Shown: positions 1 through 7,535, counted from the first letter of the stretch. The stretch is 9,963 nt of DNA from Planctomycetota bacterium (GCA_003501525.1 DNPI01000193.1:1-9963), one strand, 5' to 3'. Made by a program: numbers and translations. Notes: a model not told the origin generated them from the letters alone.

Positions 1-1037
1 ATGGGGTCGAACTTGTGGTCGTGGCACTGAGCACATCCGACCGTCATTCCAAGCCAGACACTTCCTAGGTTTCGGACCCGGTCGGCGTCGTAGATGGCGG
101 CGTATTCCTTGGGCTGAACTCCTCCTTCATGGGAAGTCTGCAGAAGGCGGTTGTAGCAGGAGGCGATGAGGCCGTCATCCCCCGCCCCTTCCACAAGGTC
201 GCCAGCCAGCTGAAGCCGGGTGAACTGATCGAATGGCATATTCCGGTTGAAGGCCTCGATGACCCAATCTCGGTAGGGGATGACATTCTGGACCTGATCG
301 CCGTGATAACCCACGGTGTCGGCGAAGCGGACTAGATCGAACCAGCCCATCGCCATCCTTTCCCCAAAGTGGGAGGATGCCAGTAGCCAATCCACCTGCT
401 TTTCCCAGGCATCCGGAGCGGGGTCCCGGAGAAATGCATCAATTGACTCTGGGGTCGGAGGAAGGCCCGTCAAGTCGAAAGCTAGTCGGCGAAGAAGGGT
501 GGTTCTATCCGCCTCACCACCGGGGCGGAGCCCGTTTTGATTCAATTTTTTCAAGATGAAGAAATCCACTGGGCCAGCCACAGATGAATCGATTAATTCA
601 GAGGTTTCTGGTCGCTCGGGGGCAATCAGGGCCCAGTGCTTCTCGTAGACAGCTCCTTCCTCAATCCACCGCTCGAGAGTGTGCTTTTCCTTTTCACTCA
701 AGAATTTCCGATAATCAGCAGGAGGCATCCTGTCGTCCTCGTCGGCTCGAATTCGGTAGGCCAATTCGCTGGCATCTAGGTTGCCCGGAACAATCGCGGC
801 ATAGCCTCCGAGGTCACTGGTTGCGTCTTCATGCCGGTCCAGTCGAAGCCCGGCCTTACGGGATCCCCCATCAGGCCCATGGCAGGCGAAACACTTATCC
901 GCCAAAATAGGCCTTACATCTCGGTTAAAGGAAATTTTCGTCTCGCCGCCATTAGCCCCCGCCCACACTTGCGTCCCCACAATGCTCACAGGCAAAGTCA
1001 ACAAAAGTCCTATTCGAAGGGAGAAAGAGGGGGACAC
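1..1037 (-). CDS. Planctomycete-type cytochrome c (PSCyt1) / DUF1549 protein, 5' part
   Basis: Partial gene; the frame is open off the left edge, leaving 345 codons, whereas family members usually have roughly 700-1100 residues. I translated the reverse complement throughout and found no stop. From the chosen GTG start the product has a hydrophobic signal peptide (residues about 8-26). RDVRPILADKCFACHGPD follows (C49, C52, H53), the c-type haem motif of the planctomycete cytochrome domain, and then GLRLD and a DDRMPP segment. The DUF1549 part carries DLTGLPPTP, HFGERMAMGWFDLVRFADT and NRNMPFDQF, ending in CAQCHDHKFDP (C335, C338, H339). The start is uncertain: an in-frame TGA lies at 1062-1064 and GTG at 1035-1037 is the first plausible start, without a clear ribosome site. 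Family members are predicted exported and often sit beside DUF1501 genes; function is poorly defined. Only the N-terminal third is seen. Confidence 0.93.
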   Translation of the reverse strand, partial: MSPSFSLRIGLLLTLPVSIVGTQVWAGANGGETKISFNRDVRPILADKCFACHGPDGGSRKAGLRLDRHEDATSDLGGYAAIVPGNLDASELAYRIRADEDDRMPPADYRKFLSEKEKHTLERWIEEGAVYEKHWALIAPERPETSELIDSSVAGPVDFFILKKLNQNGLRPGGEADRTTLLRRLAFDLTGLPPTPESIDAFLRDPAPDAWEKQVDWLLASSHFGERMAMGWFDLVRFADTVGYHGDQVQNVIPYRDWVIEAFNRNMPFDQFTRLQLAGDLVEGAGDDGLIASCYNRLLQTSHEGGVQPKEYAAIYDADRVRNLGSVWLGMTVGCAQCHDHKFDP

Positions 1038-1143
1038 GACAGAAACCAGATTACAGTGACTTCAAATCGCCAGCTAAATGCCGCTCCCCAAGCTTTCTTC
1101 TCATCTTCATAAAACATTCACCATAGCGGATTAATCTCGGTTG

Positions 1144-1171
1144 TTGAGATTCCAATCAAGGTAGCTACTAA
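1144..1171 (+). promoter_or_regulatory. Candidate promoter for the ABC operon in the divergent intergenic region
   Basis: The 192-nt gap between the diverging cytochrome gene and the ABC operon (1038-1229) holds no gene I can support. Within it, TTGAGA at 1144-1149 and TACTAA at 1166-1171 are 16 nt apart, resembling a housekeeping -35/-10 pair, and would give a leader of about 50 nt before the ATG at 1230. The match is weak and the lineage's promoter consensus is unknown to me. Confidence 0.25.
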
Positions 1172-1229
1172 TGCCCCCTGCTGGCCGTCCCGAAATGAGT
1201 TAGCAACTTGCCCTCAATCTTCATAAATC

Positions 1230-1958
1230 ATGATCAAATTACAAGACGTCGTAATGCAATTCCCAGGGCACCGCGCCCTTGATTGCCTAAACCTCTCCGT
1301 CTCCGCAGGACATGTATACGGACTCCTGGGCCCCAACGGCGCAGGCAAGTCAACAACGATCAATCTCGTTACGGGCCTCCTGCGCCCAACGTCGGGGAGT
1401 ATCCATGTCAACGGCGTTGATGTTGTTGCGGAGCCAGAGAAGGCCCGAAATCTCTTAGCGTATGTCTCAGAATCTGTGGCCCTCTATCCACACCTGACTG
1501 GCACAGAGAACTTACAGCTGTTCTCCCGGATGGCGGGTCGCAGGCTTGATGTGAAAGAAGCAGGCTCCTGTTTAGACCGTGCTGGACTTCAAGAATTAGC
1601 CCATGCAAGAAGGATTAGTACCTATTCGAAAGGAATGCGTCAAAAGGTCGGGTTGGCAATTGCACTGGCTAAGAAGGCGCGGGCAGTAGTGCTAGACGAA
1701 CCCTCGTCTGGATTGGATCCTAGCGCTAGCCACGACCTCGCCATTCGGGTTCGCGAGCTAGCCGCTCAGGGGCTAGCCGTGCTCATGGCCTCCCATGACC
1801 TCTTCCGCGCGCGCGAGACATGCGACACCGTTGGGTTGTTAGTCCATGGAAGCTTGCGCGCGGAGTGGGCGGCCAGCGAAGTCAAAGATCGGGACTTGGA
1901 GACCGCATATCTAGATATCGTCACTGATCACAATAAATCTCCGGTTCCGACAAAGTAG
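1230..1958 (+). CDS. ABC transporter ATP-binding protein (CcmA/NatA-like, ABC-2 type exporter)
   Basis: A 242-residue cytoplasmic ATPase that would drive the two permeases downstream. All nucleotide-binding motifs are visible: Walker A GPNGAGKST at 34-42, a Q-loop region around YVSESVALYPHLT (79-90) with Ser/Glu where many families have Gln, the signature YSKGM at 132-136, Walker B VVLDEP at 153-158 and the switch histidine in ASHD (H189). The KGM-type signature is common in the CcmA/NatA branch of multidrug, Na+ and antibiotic exporters. The length is short, without the long C-terminal extension some members carry. It is first in a three-gene operon; its TAG stop is 2 nt before the next ATG. 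No clear Shine-Dalgarno site precedes ATG 1230. The substrate cannot be inferred. Confidence 0.95.
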   Translation: MIKLQDVVMQFPGHRALDCLNLSVSAGHVYGLLGPNGAGKSTTINLVTGLLRPTSGSIHVNGVDVVAEPEKARNLLAYVSESVALYPHLTGTENLQLFSRMAGRRLDVKEAGSCLDRAGLQELAHARRISTYSKGMRQKVGLAIALAKKARAVVLDEPSSGLDPSASHDLAIRVRELAAQGLAVLMASHDLFRARETCDTVGLLVHGSLRAEWAASEVKDRDLETAYLDIVTDHNKSPVPTK

Positions 1959-1960
1959 CG

Positions 1961-3376
1961 ATGATACTCACACTGGTCATCAACGAGTGGCGCGCCATCC
2001 TTCGCGATGGACGCGGCCGACTTGTCTTTGGGCTAGGGATTCTGCTCGCTGTTACCTCTACTTGGACCTCGTCATCCACATTCGCACGTCAGGAGCGCGC
2101 CCAAGAGGCAGCGGTTGAAGCCGCACGCTTCGCATGGGAAGACCGGGAAGTCGATAGCGCACACTCTCGCGCCCATTTTGGCGACTACGTGTTCCGACCC
2201 AGCGGCGTCATGTCTGCTTTGGACCCTGGGCTTCAAGCTGTTACAGGTCGCATCGTCTTTACTGAAGCTCATCGGCAAAACGACGCAATTCACCGACCTC
2301 AGCAGGCCGCAGCTGAACTCTTGCGCTATAACCGACTAGAGCCCTCTAATGTCCTTCAAATTCTCGCTACCCTTGTCATTGTCTTGGCCGGATTCGGCAT
2401 AGTCTCTTCCGAGCGCGAGAGCGGCCGGCTTAGGCTTCTTCAGGTACAAGGCGTCCGACCACGGCAGTTATTACTCGCAAAACATTTAGCTTTATGGACG
2501 GTTGGAGTCGTCCTATGCCTAGTCGTGGTTGGCGCAAACCTAATCCTCGCTGAAGACGTTGACATGAAAAGGATTGGAGCCTTTCTCGGTCTTCATATGA
2601 CCTTAATGTGGGTTGTTGCAGCCCTAGTGACTGGTGTATCGGCCAAAGTGGAGAGGTCCGGAACAGCGGCAGCAATCTTGCTGAGTTTTTGGGTTGGTGG
2701 CGCCATCGTACTTCCTCGACTAGCAGCCATGAGCGCTGGCGCACTTGACCCCTTGCCCGGTCGAGACGTTTTTCAAGCGGCTATGCAGGCAGATCGAGAG
2801 CAGGGGCTCGATGGACATAACCCTTTAGATGATCGACGAAAGGAACTTGAGCAGGAAATCCTCGCTAAATATGGAGTAGAGACGCGCGCTGAACTGCCCG
2901 TGAGTCTCGGTGGATTAATCATGCAAGCAGATGAAGAGTACGGCGCCAAAGTTTGGGATAAGCACTTTGGCGAATTGGAAGATCACTTGCGCCGGCAAGA
3001 TCATGTCGTGGGGAATTTCTCCTTAATTAATCCTTTCCAAGCAACGAACCGCCTCTCTATGGCTTTGGCTGGCACTGGGTTAAACAGTCATCTTGAATTC
3101 TTGCGACAAACGGAACACTATCGGCGCGAATTGGTTAGAAGACTGAATAATGAAGATGCATACGGAGTGGCGCGTAATGAAGAGGGGCGACTAGAGCGAA
3201 CAACGACAAAGGATTTCTACCTTTCCTTCAACTCATTTGAATACATCCCACTAAGGATCAATGAAATGCTGGCTAAGCTGCGAATGGACATGCTCGCCCT
3301 AGCCCTCTGGGTGTTGGGAGCTACGATTTATCTCACTCTCACCGCCCGAGGGATGACGACGAGGAATCGTTCATGA
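1961..3376 (+). CDS. ABC-2 type permease, DUF3526-like (first of pair)
   Basis: A 471-residue membrane protein. Predicted transmembrane segments by eye are 20-37, then after a soluble loop 130-149, 174-196, 206-228 and 235-258, with a last one at 442-463. Between segments 1-2 and 5-6 lie large charged loops (about 40-128 and 260-440), predicted outside the cytoplasm. This layout of one N-terminal helix, big loop, helix cluster, big loop and C-terminal helix is typical of ABC-2 permeases annotated with DUF3526. The motif SSERESGRLRLL (149-160) matches the conserved ERExGTLxLL-like segment after helix 2 in ABC-2 permeases. It is co-transcribed with the ATPase and its TGA overlaps the next gene's ATG (ATGA at 3373-3376), implying translational coupling. 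Substrate unknown. Confidence 0.9.
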   Translation: MILTLVINEWRAILRDGRGRLVFGLGILLAVTSTWTSSSTFARQERAQEAAVEAARFAWEDREVDSAHSRAHFGDYVFRPSGVMSALDPGLQAVTGRIVFTEAHRQNDAIHRPQQAAAELLRYNRLEPSNVLQILATLVIVLAGFGIVSSERESGRLRLLQVQGVRPRQLLLAKHLALWTVGVVLCLVVVGANLILAEDVDMKRIGAFLGLHMTLMWVVAALVTGVSAKVERSGTAAAILLSFWVGGAIVLPRLAAMSAGALDPLPGRDVFQAAMQADREQGLDGHNPLDDRRKELEQEILAKYGVETRAELPVSLGGLIMQADEEYGAKVWDKHFGELEDHLRRQDHVVGNFSLINPFQATNRLSMALAGTGLNSHLEFLRQTEHYRRELVRRLNNEDAYGVARNEEGRLERTTTKDFYLSFNSFEYIPLRINEMLAKLRMDMLALALWVLGATIYLTLTARGMTTRNRS

Positions 3377-4773
3377 TTCGAATCGCTCTAGGCCTAGAGT
3401 TGCGCAACCTCGCGCGATCGCCTCTACGTGTTCTGGTCCTCGCCCTAGTGGTTGCCGTCGGTGGGGTGGTAACGATCCAAGGCCAAAACGATGTTGATCG
3501 CTGGAACAGAGCCATTGAGGAAGGAGTAATTGCCCAAAACAATGCCTTAGCAGAGGCCCGTGCGTGGTTCTCAGAGGGGGAAAATCGGCAACAGGATCGT
3601 CCTTGGATTGACCTGCGCCAAGCTCACTGGCAAGACATCTTTGCCGCAACGCGAATCGTTCGAGCACCCGAACCTCTCGCTGGCATCGCCTTCGCCTCAG
3701 CCGAAGCAGGAGCGATTACTATGCGCCTGAACCGATTCGCTGACCCGTTAGTCGCTCAGGGCGACAAGATTGAGAACCCTGCACTCGCCGCTGCAGGTGG
3801 CCTGGACCTCGTTACTGTTTTGTCCTTGCTCATCCCCTTGTTAGTGCTCGCCCTTGGGGTCGAGGTCGGGGGATACGAGCGCGCTTCGGGATTGCTCCCT
3901 CTAGTTCAGGTCCAGACAGGTAGAGACAGAAGCTGGATTTGGGCTAGATGTTTTGCGATTGGCTTAATTGTCGCCACCGTCGCCCTAGTCCTATGCACAT
4001 TAGCTACAGCGGCAGCCGGAGCTGGCCCGCAAGATGCTCTCCCCCTCTATGCCCTTGCGTTGGTTTACGTTGGCATTTGGACGGCTATCCTCGCTGTAGT
4101 CGGAATAGTATCGCGCAACCCTTCACATGGCGCAGTTGGGCTGGGATCTGCTTGGATATTCCTCTGCGTACTAGTTCCGTCTCTCGGCGTCGAGCGGTCT
4201 GCAGCCTTAGCTGCAGACGACTTCGCCCTCGACCTAACGATAGAAGCAAGAGACTCTAGAAACGATGCCTATGAGATGAATGAAGACGAACTCTACGCCC
4301 TCGTCTACGATCGCTGGCCTGCGCTCCGCGATAAAGAGCCCAGACCCCGTAGAGCTGGAATTCTTCATGCTAGAGACGGCGTGAGGATTGTTGGACTAGA
4401 AAGCCGTTTAAGGCAACGTGTCGATCAGGGGCAAGCCCACAGACAACTCGTAGAGAGCATGCTCTTTGCTTCACCCGCCTTAGTCTTCACTCATGCCCTC
4501 GAAAGGCTGGCAGGGCGCAGCCCAGCCTCGGCTCAGGCATTCAGGGAAGCCGCAGTCGATGCCGTGGCGAACCGAACGGAATTGGTCATAGGTGCCAATT
4601 GGAGCCAAAAGGCTCTAGGCAATGATGACTTTGAAACGCTCGTAAAGAGCTCTCCTCGCGTTGCCCCGATGCCTATAGCGGCCTGGCACAAGGATCTACT
4701 CGTACTCGTACTTTGGCTGCTACTGTTGGCTGGCCTAGCCAATCTCCTTCCTCGGCGGATGTCTCAGAGTTAA
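3373..4773 (+). CDS. ABC-2 type permease, DUF3526-like (second of pair)
   Basis: A 466-residue membrane protein with the same plan as its upstream neighbour: helix at 17-36, large loop 40-140, helices near 144-164, 189-215, 224-246 and 253-271, a second large loop to about 440 and a final helix at 441-459. The conserved post-helix segment is GGYERASGLLPLVQVQ (166-181). The two permeases look like diverged paralogues that would form a heterodimer with two copies of the ATPase. The ATG at 3373 overlaps the preceding stop in an ATGA junction, which fixes the start. It is the last gene of the operon. I see no convincing hairpin plus T-tract terminator between 4774 and the tRNA gene. An export role is inferred from the family; no substrate is indicated. 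Confidence 0.9.
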   Translation: MIRIALGLELRNLARSPLRVLVLALVVAVGGVVTIQGQNDVDRWNRAIEEGVIAQNNALAEARAWFSEGENRQQDRPWIDLRQAHWQDIFAATRIVRAPEPLAGIAFASAEAGAITMRLNRFADPLVAQGDKIENPALAAAGGLDLVTVLSLLIPLLVLALGVEVGGYERASGLLPLVQVQTGRDRSWIWARCFAIGLIVATVALVLCTLATAAAGAGPQDALPLYALALVYVGIWTAILAVVGIVSRNPSHGAVGLGSAWIFLCVLVPSLGVERSAALAADDFALDLTIEARDSRNDAYEMNEDELYALVYDRWPALRDKEPRPRRAGILHARDGVRIVGLESRLRQRVDQGQAHRQLVESMLFASPALVFTHALERLAGRSPASAQAFREAAVDAVANRTELVIGANWSQKALGNDDFETLVKSSPRVAPMPIAAWHKDLLVLVLWLLLLAGLANLLPRRMSQS

Positions 4774-4829
4774 GGCAAAGACACCTTTACCAACATTCCC
4801 CCTAAGCACACACCAAGCAAAGGGTGAGC

Positions 4830-4905
<76 letters not shown>

Positions 4906-4932
4906 TACCTATTTGAGCGGAACAGTTTAGAT

Positions 4933-4947
4933 GCGTTTTAAAAACGC
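4933..4947. repeat. Short perfect palindrome upstream of tRNA-Gly
   Basis: GCGTTTT-A-AAAACGC: two 7-nt arms around one central base. It lies between the thioredoxin-like gene and the tRNA. As RNA it would form only a 5-bp stem with a 5-nt loop and has no following T-tract on either strand, so it is not a good terminator. It could be a protein-binding site or chance. Confidence 0.4.
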
Positions 4948-4972
4948 TGGCTAAGGGCCTTTTTCCTTGGGT

Positions 4973-5005
4973 TTTCCTGAATCTGACCTGAGTTTCACCT
5001 GAGTC
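4973..5005. repeat. Three tandem 11-bp direct repeats
   Basis: On the plus strand the units are tttcctgaatc, tgacctgagtt and tcacctgagtc, each with CCTGA at exactly 11-nt spacing (4976, 4987, 4998). They begin just after the stop codon at 5012-5014 of the minus-strand thioredoxin-like gene. Units 2 and 3 share ACCTGAGT exactly; unit 1 has diverged. The 11-nt period is close to one helical turn, which would suit cooperative protein binding, but no function can be assigned. Confidence 0.6.
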
Positions 5006-5011
5006 ACTTAT

Positions 5012-6109
5012 TTATTCTTGGTCTTGAAGATGTGGGCGTTCGCCAGGGGGAGTTGACCTCGCACTCCCATCGGCGCGTGGCTCTTGGCTCTCCCAAGCAA
5101 TGCCTTTTCGCCTTCCCTGTCGCACATGTTGACGACTATCATCCAATGTCTTTCTCGGTATTCGTGCAGCGTCAAACGCAGCCCCTAGAGCAACCGATGA
5201 AAGAGATTCTTTATCTAGAAAAGAGGCTACAACTCTTCCAGTGACTCCAAAACTGTCAGGTTTAAGCACATAAACGAAATTGTCCGACCTGTAATCCTTC
5301 AGATTTTCTATCTCTTTAGTGTCTTTTAGGAGCACATAGTGAGCTTGTCCATATAGTGAATCGATCTGACTCAGGCTCACAAGATTGGAGAATAAGTTTT
5401 CCCATTTTATTCTTGAAGCAGTCAGAGATAGGCGTCGGCCTTGGCTTGTTCTAGATTCCTGGTCAATGATGACTACTAGGGGTAAGCCATCACAGGCAGC
5501 AATATTCAAACCGAGCCGCAGATTGGGGATTAAGGGCAAAGCCTTCAGTCCAACTGCCGGCTGGAATTTGTTGGCTTGGGCGGCTAAGTCGACTGCAAAT
5601 GAATCTATATCCCCATAGACCATCTGAGGAGATCTGCCTGTTTTCGTAAGGGCTTTTTCCCCACTTGGACTCAACAGAGCGAAAGTAGTGTTGCGCAGCT
5701 CCCCGCCGCCACCTCTTACGCCTTTGAGCCAGCGCTCAAGGACAATTGATTCCTGAGCATTTTCGTAAGTTGCAATGCGGACACAAATCCACTCTTTGGA
5801 GGCCTCAACAACGCGTATATCAGAGAAGAAACTCTCCTCTTGTCTCTGATACCCCTGTCACCACATTCCCGGAACACCACTGCAAACCGGGGCAGCTCCT
5901 TGAAGCAAAATGGGGCGGTTTAGGCGCTTCGCCTCTTCTACTGCTTGGCTCCACTGAGTAAACCAAGCGATGCGGGGCTCTGATGTTTCCGCAGCAGTAA
6001 TAGCAGACGGAGACGAACCCTCCAGATTTTGAGGGCGGCTATTTGGCCCTAGTGAATACGGGGCAAATAGAAGAAGAGTGGTAATAAGCACAGTAATAGG
6101 AACACTCAC
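5012..6109 (-). CDS. Candidate selenoprotein: exported thioredoxin-like protein with in-frame TGA (Sec84)
   Basis: One open frame of 365 residues contains a single TGA at 5858-5860. Residues 1-20 form a hydrophobic signal or anchor. A thioredoxin-like domain follows: WSQAVEEAKRLNRPILLQGAAPVC (53-76) matches the thioredoxin-fold pattern A..Ak..nkPilL..ga..C, then SGVPGMW and TGA as residue 84 (C76-x7-U84). After the TGA come a WICVRIATYE strand and FALLSPSGEKAL (142-153), the usual late strand of the fold. A second degenerate thioredoxin-like unit may span about 195-300 (CDGLPLVVIID at 206-216, VYVLKPDSFG at 279-288), then an Arg-rich tail. The 281 sense codons after the TGA, and a hairpin just behind it, favour selenocysteine. 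A separate gene beginning at TTG 5674 would lack most of the first domain. The GTG start at 6109 is uncertain. It lies 61 nt after the metalloprotease gene. Alternative: recent nonsense pseudogene. Confidence 0.72.
5818..5860 (-). promoter_or_regulatory. Candidate bacterial SECIS hairpin directly after in-frame TGA
   Basis: On the minus strand, six nt after the TGA (5858-5860), TATCAGAGA (5843-5851) pairs perfectly over 9 bp with TCTCTGATA (5818-5826). The 16-nt interval can add AGA/TCT after a CA bulge, plus two possible G-U pairs. This leaves an apical loop of about 4-8 nt that includes G residues. The loop begins about 20 nt after the TGA. Known bacterial SECIS elements lie within the coding sequence just behind the UGA, with a G-bearing loop at a similar distance and often a bulge in the upper stem. 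No experimental support. Confidence 0.6.
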
Positions 6110-6134
6110 TAAGGCGAGGAGTTCCGGGCTAATT

Positions 6135-6143
6135 CCCCCCCCC
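6135..6143. repeat. Nine-base homopolymer tract (C on plus, G on minus)
   Basis: A run of nine C on the plus strand lies in the 61-nt gap between the metalloprotease gene and the thioredoxin-like gene. With nine bases, the thioredoxin-like frame opens only after a TGA at 6152-6154, and its first usual start is GTG 6109. With eight, a TTG at 6153-6155 would come into frame and add 15 residues. Runs this long are prone to replication slippage and to sequencing error. Confidence 0.85.
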
Positions 6144-6170
6144 TGAGTCGCTCAAAATGCAAGCCTGCCT

Positions 6171-7448
6171 CTATTGGACAACCAACATCAGTGCATTCAG
6201 CATTGAACGCGTTCCGATATCTGTCCCATGACACCACACGGTAACTCCAGCTGCGGACACCGGGATACTTGCCGAATAAGACGCATACCCTGTCGAGTCT
6301 GTCTGCAGCATTCTTAGCTGATAGGGCGGAGTCAACATCGCATCACCAAAGGGCGTGGAAATAGGCCCTCCACCATTAAGGGACCAAGCGAAGTGGCAAC
6401 GGTTATTAGGGGTAGCGTTCCAGACCTCTACAAGCCCTGTTTGCCCTGCTACCAGGTTGCTAACGGAAAGCGTTGGTGCTGCACCTGTCCATAAGTCTGG
6501 TCGCCAGTTCTCAAGAACGCAGCGCATCCGATTGACCTGCTCCGGTGTAAATTCCCAAAAACAGATGTCATCTGAGTAATCCATGTAATTGTGGAACGGA
6601 TCCTGGCTATTACAGGAACTAGACGAGCTTGGGCATCCATAGGTTGGGCTCCGCTGCCTATTCGTATCGCAAATAAGGTCTCCTGTGTCGTAGCAATTAG
6701 CCGCAGAGCCACAACCAGAATCAAACGTGTGGTAGAGGCCGAGATAATGGCCGACCTCATGCGTAGCCGTACGGCCCATGTTTCCCGGATAACCAGACGT
6801 TGGCTGCTTCCCTACAGCTTCCCACCACAAAACGACTCGATCCTCATTCGTGCCGACAATCCCGGTTTGCGGAAAATCCGCGACATATCCATAGCAGCAA
6901 GGAACCGCGTTTGTGTAGATGTTGAGGTACAGATTCGTGTCCCAAGCAAGCGTGTCCCAGTAATTACCAGAGTCCAAATACCAATTATTGTTAGTGCTGT
7001 AGGTAATACCATTCGTCGCATTTCCTTGAGGATCGGTAGTAGCCAGATAAAAACGGATATTGGCGTCGGTCCCGGGAGCACCAGGCGAACCTGGGATTGC
7101 TTGGAAATCTTCATTTAGGACATCGATTTGGTCTTGAATAGTTGCTGCGCTGAGGAACCCATCCCCCGAACTATTCTGCATTACATGGAAAACCACAGGG
7201 ATGTCGTAATAAAAGGTCGGGTCATACTCAGGCTGAGGTGAGTTTGTCCAATAACCACAATCGGCGGGATCTCCTGACTGACCAGGTCCCGCAGGTAAGC
7301 GCTCGGGAGTACCGCAACGATCGCGCTCACCCGAAATTGGCACGGTCGAGGACATATCAGCCGCATCGACTAAATCTGGCGCACGCCGCCCTGCAAGCAA
7401 GGTCAGCAAGAGGAGAGAAAACGTAACAGTAAGGATTTTGTGAATCAT
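6171..7448 (-). CDS. Secreted zinc metalloprotease, peptidase M43 (pappalysin/cytophagalysin) type
   Basis: A 425-residue exported endopeptidase. Residues 1-20 form a signal peptide (KILTVTFSLLLLTLLAG). The catalytic domain spans about 75-320: VVFHVM early strand, AATIQDQIDVLNEDFQA helix, then HEVGHYLGLYH (230-240), with zinc ligands H230, H234, H240 and catalytic E231. The Met-turn NYMDY (M289) and FTPEQVNRMR follow. This HExxHxxGxxH zincin with D/C-rich loops (DSGCG, CYDTGDLICDT) matches the M43 family. A C-terminal domain of about 100 residues (323-425) looks like a beta-rich accessory module of the kind found on secreted enzymes. ATG 7448 lacks a clear ribosome site; a promoter candidate lies just upstream. 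Nearby exported proteins suggest an envelope or extracellular role; the substrate is unknown. Confidence 0.93.
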   Translation of the reverse strand: MIHKILTVTFSLLLLTLLAGRRAPDLVDAADMSSTVPISGERDRCGTPERLPAGPGQSGDPADCGYWTNSPQPEYDPTFYYDIPVVFHVMQNSSGDGFLSAATIQDQIDVLNEDFQAIPGSPGAPGTDANIRFYLATTDPQGNATNGITYSTNNNWYLDSGNYWDTLAWDTNLYLNIYTNAVPCCYGYVADFPQTGIVGTNEDRVVLWWEAVGKQPTSGYPGNMGRTATHEVGHYLGLYHTFDSGCGSAANCYDTGDLICDTNRQRSPTYGCPSSSSSCNSQDPFHNYMDYSDDICFWEFTPEQVNRMRCVLENWRPDLWTGAAPTLSVSNLVAGQTGLVEVWNATPNNRCHFAWSLNGGGPISTPFGDAMLTPPYQLRMLQTDSTGYASYSASIPVSAAGVTVWCHGTDIGTRSMLNALMLVVQ

Positions 7449-7486
7449 GGGTATTGCAGCATTCCGTCGTTAAAAACGAGACCACC

Positions 7487-7515
7487 ATTATCCTCGTGAA
7501 AACCAGCTTCGTAAA
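7487..7515 (-). promoter_or_regulatory. Candidate promoter for the metalloprotease gene
   Basis: Minus strand: TTTACG (7510-7515) and GATAAT (7487-7492) are separated by exactly 17 nt, with 4/6 and 5/6 matches to the housekeeping -35 and -10 hexamers. Transcription would start about 30 nt before the ATG at 7448. The 121-nt gap to the upstream gene is long enough for an independent promoter. It could also serve the thioredoxin-like gene downstream. Confidence 0.45.
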
Positions 7516-7535
7516 GGCAGGGTCAGCCACTTAGC

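Noticed and set aside
129..1112. Several plus-strand short ORFs (60-108 codons) across 129-1112
   Set aside because: They lie antisense to a continuous minus-strand frame with strong DUF1549 and cytochrome motifs, so they are shadows.
1465..1500. Ser/Glu in place of the Q-loop Gln, and YSKGM instead of LSGGQ, in the ABC ATPase
   Set aside because: These variants are common in the CcmA/NatA branch, so they do not imply a defective enzyme.
4774..4829. Possible terminator for the ABC operon
   Set aside because: Only weak AAGG/CCTT complementarity and no T-tract on the plus strand.
5012..5674. A separate 220-aa gene starting at TTG 5674
   Set aside because: It would begin inside the thioredoxin fold, at the LSPSGEK strand, with no ribosome site. 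The same frame is open and protein-like back to the TGA at 5858-5860.
6591..7118. A 175-codon plus-strand ORF
   Set aside because: It is antisense to the metalloprotease catalytic domain, including the HEVGH motif region, and its translation shows no domain character.
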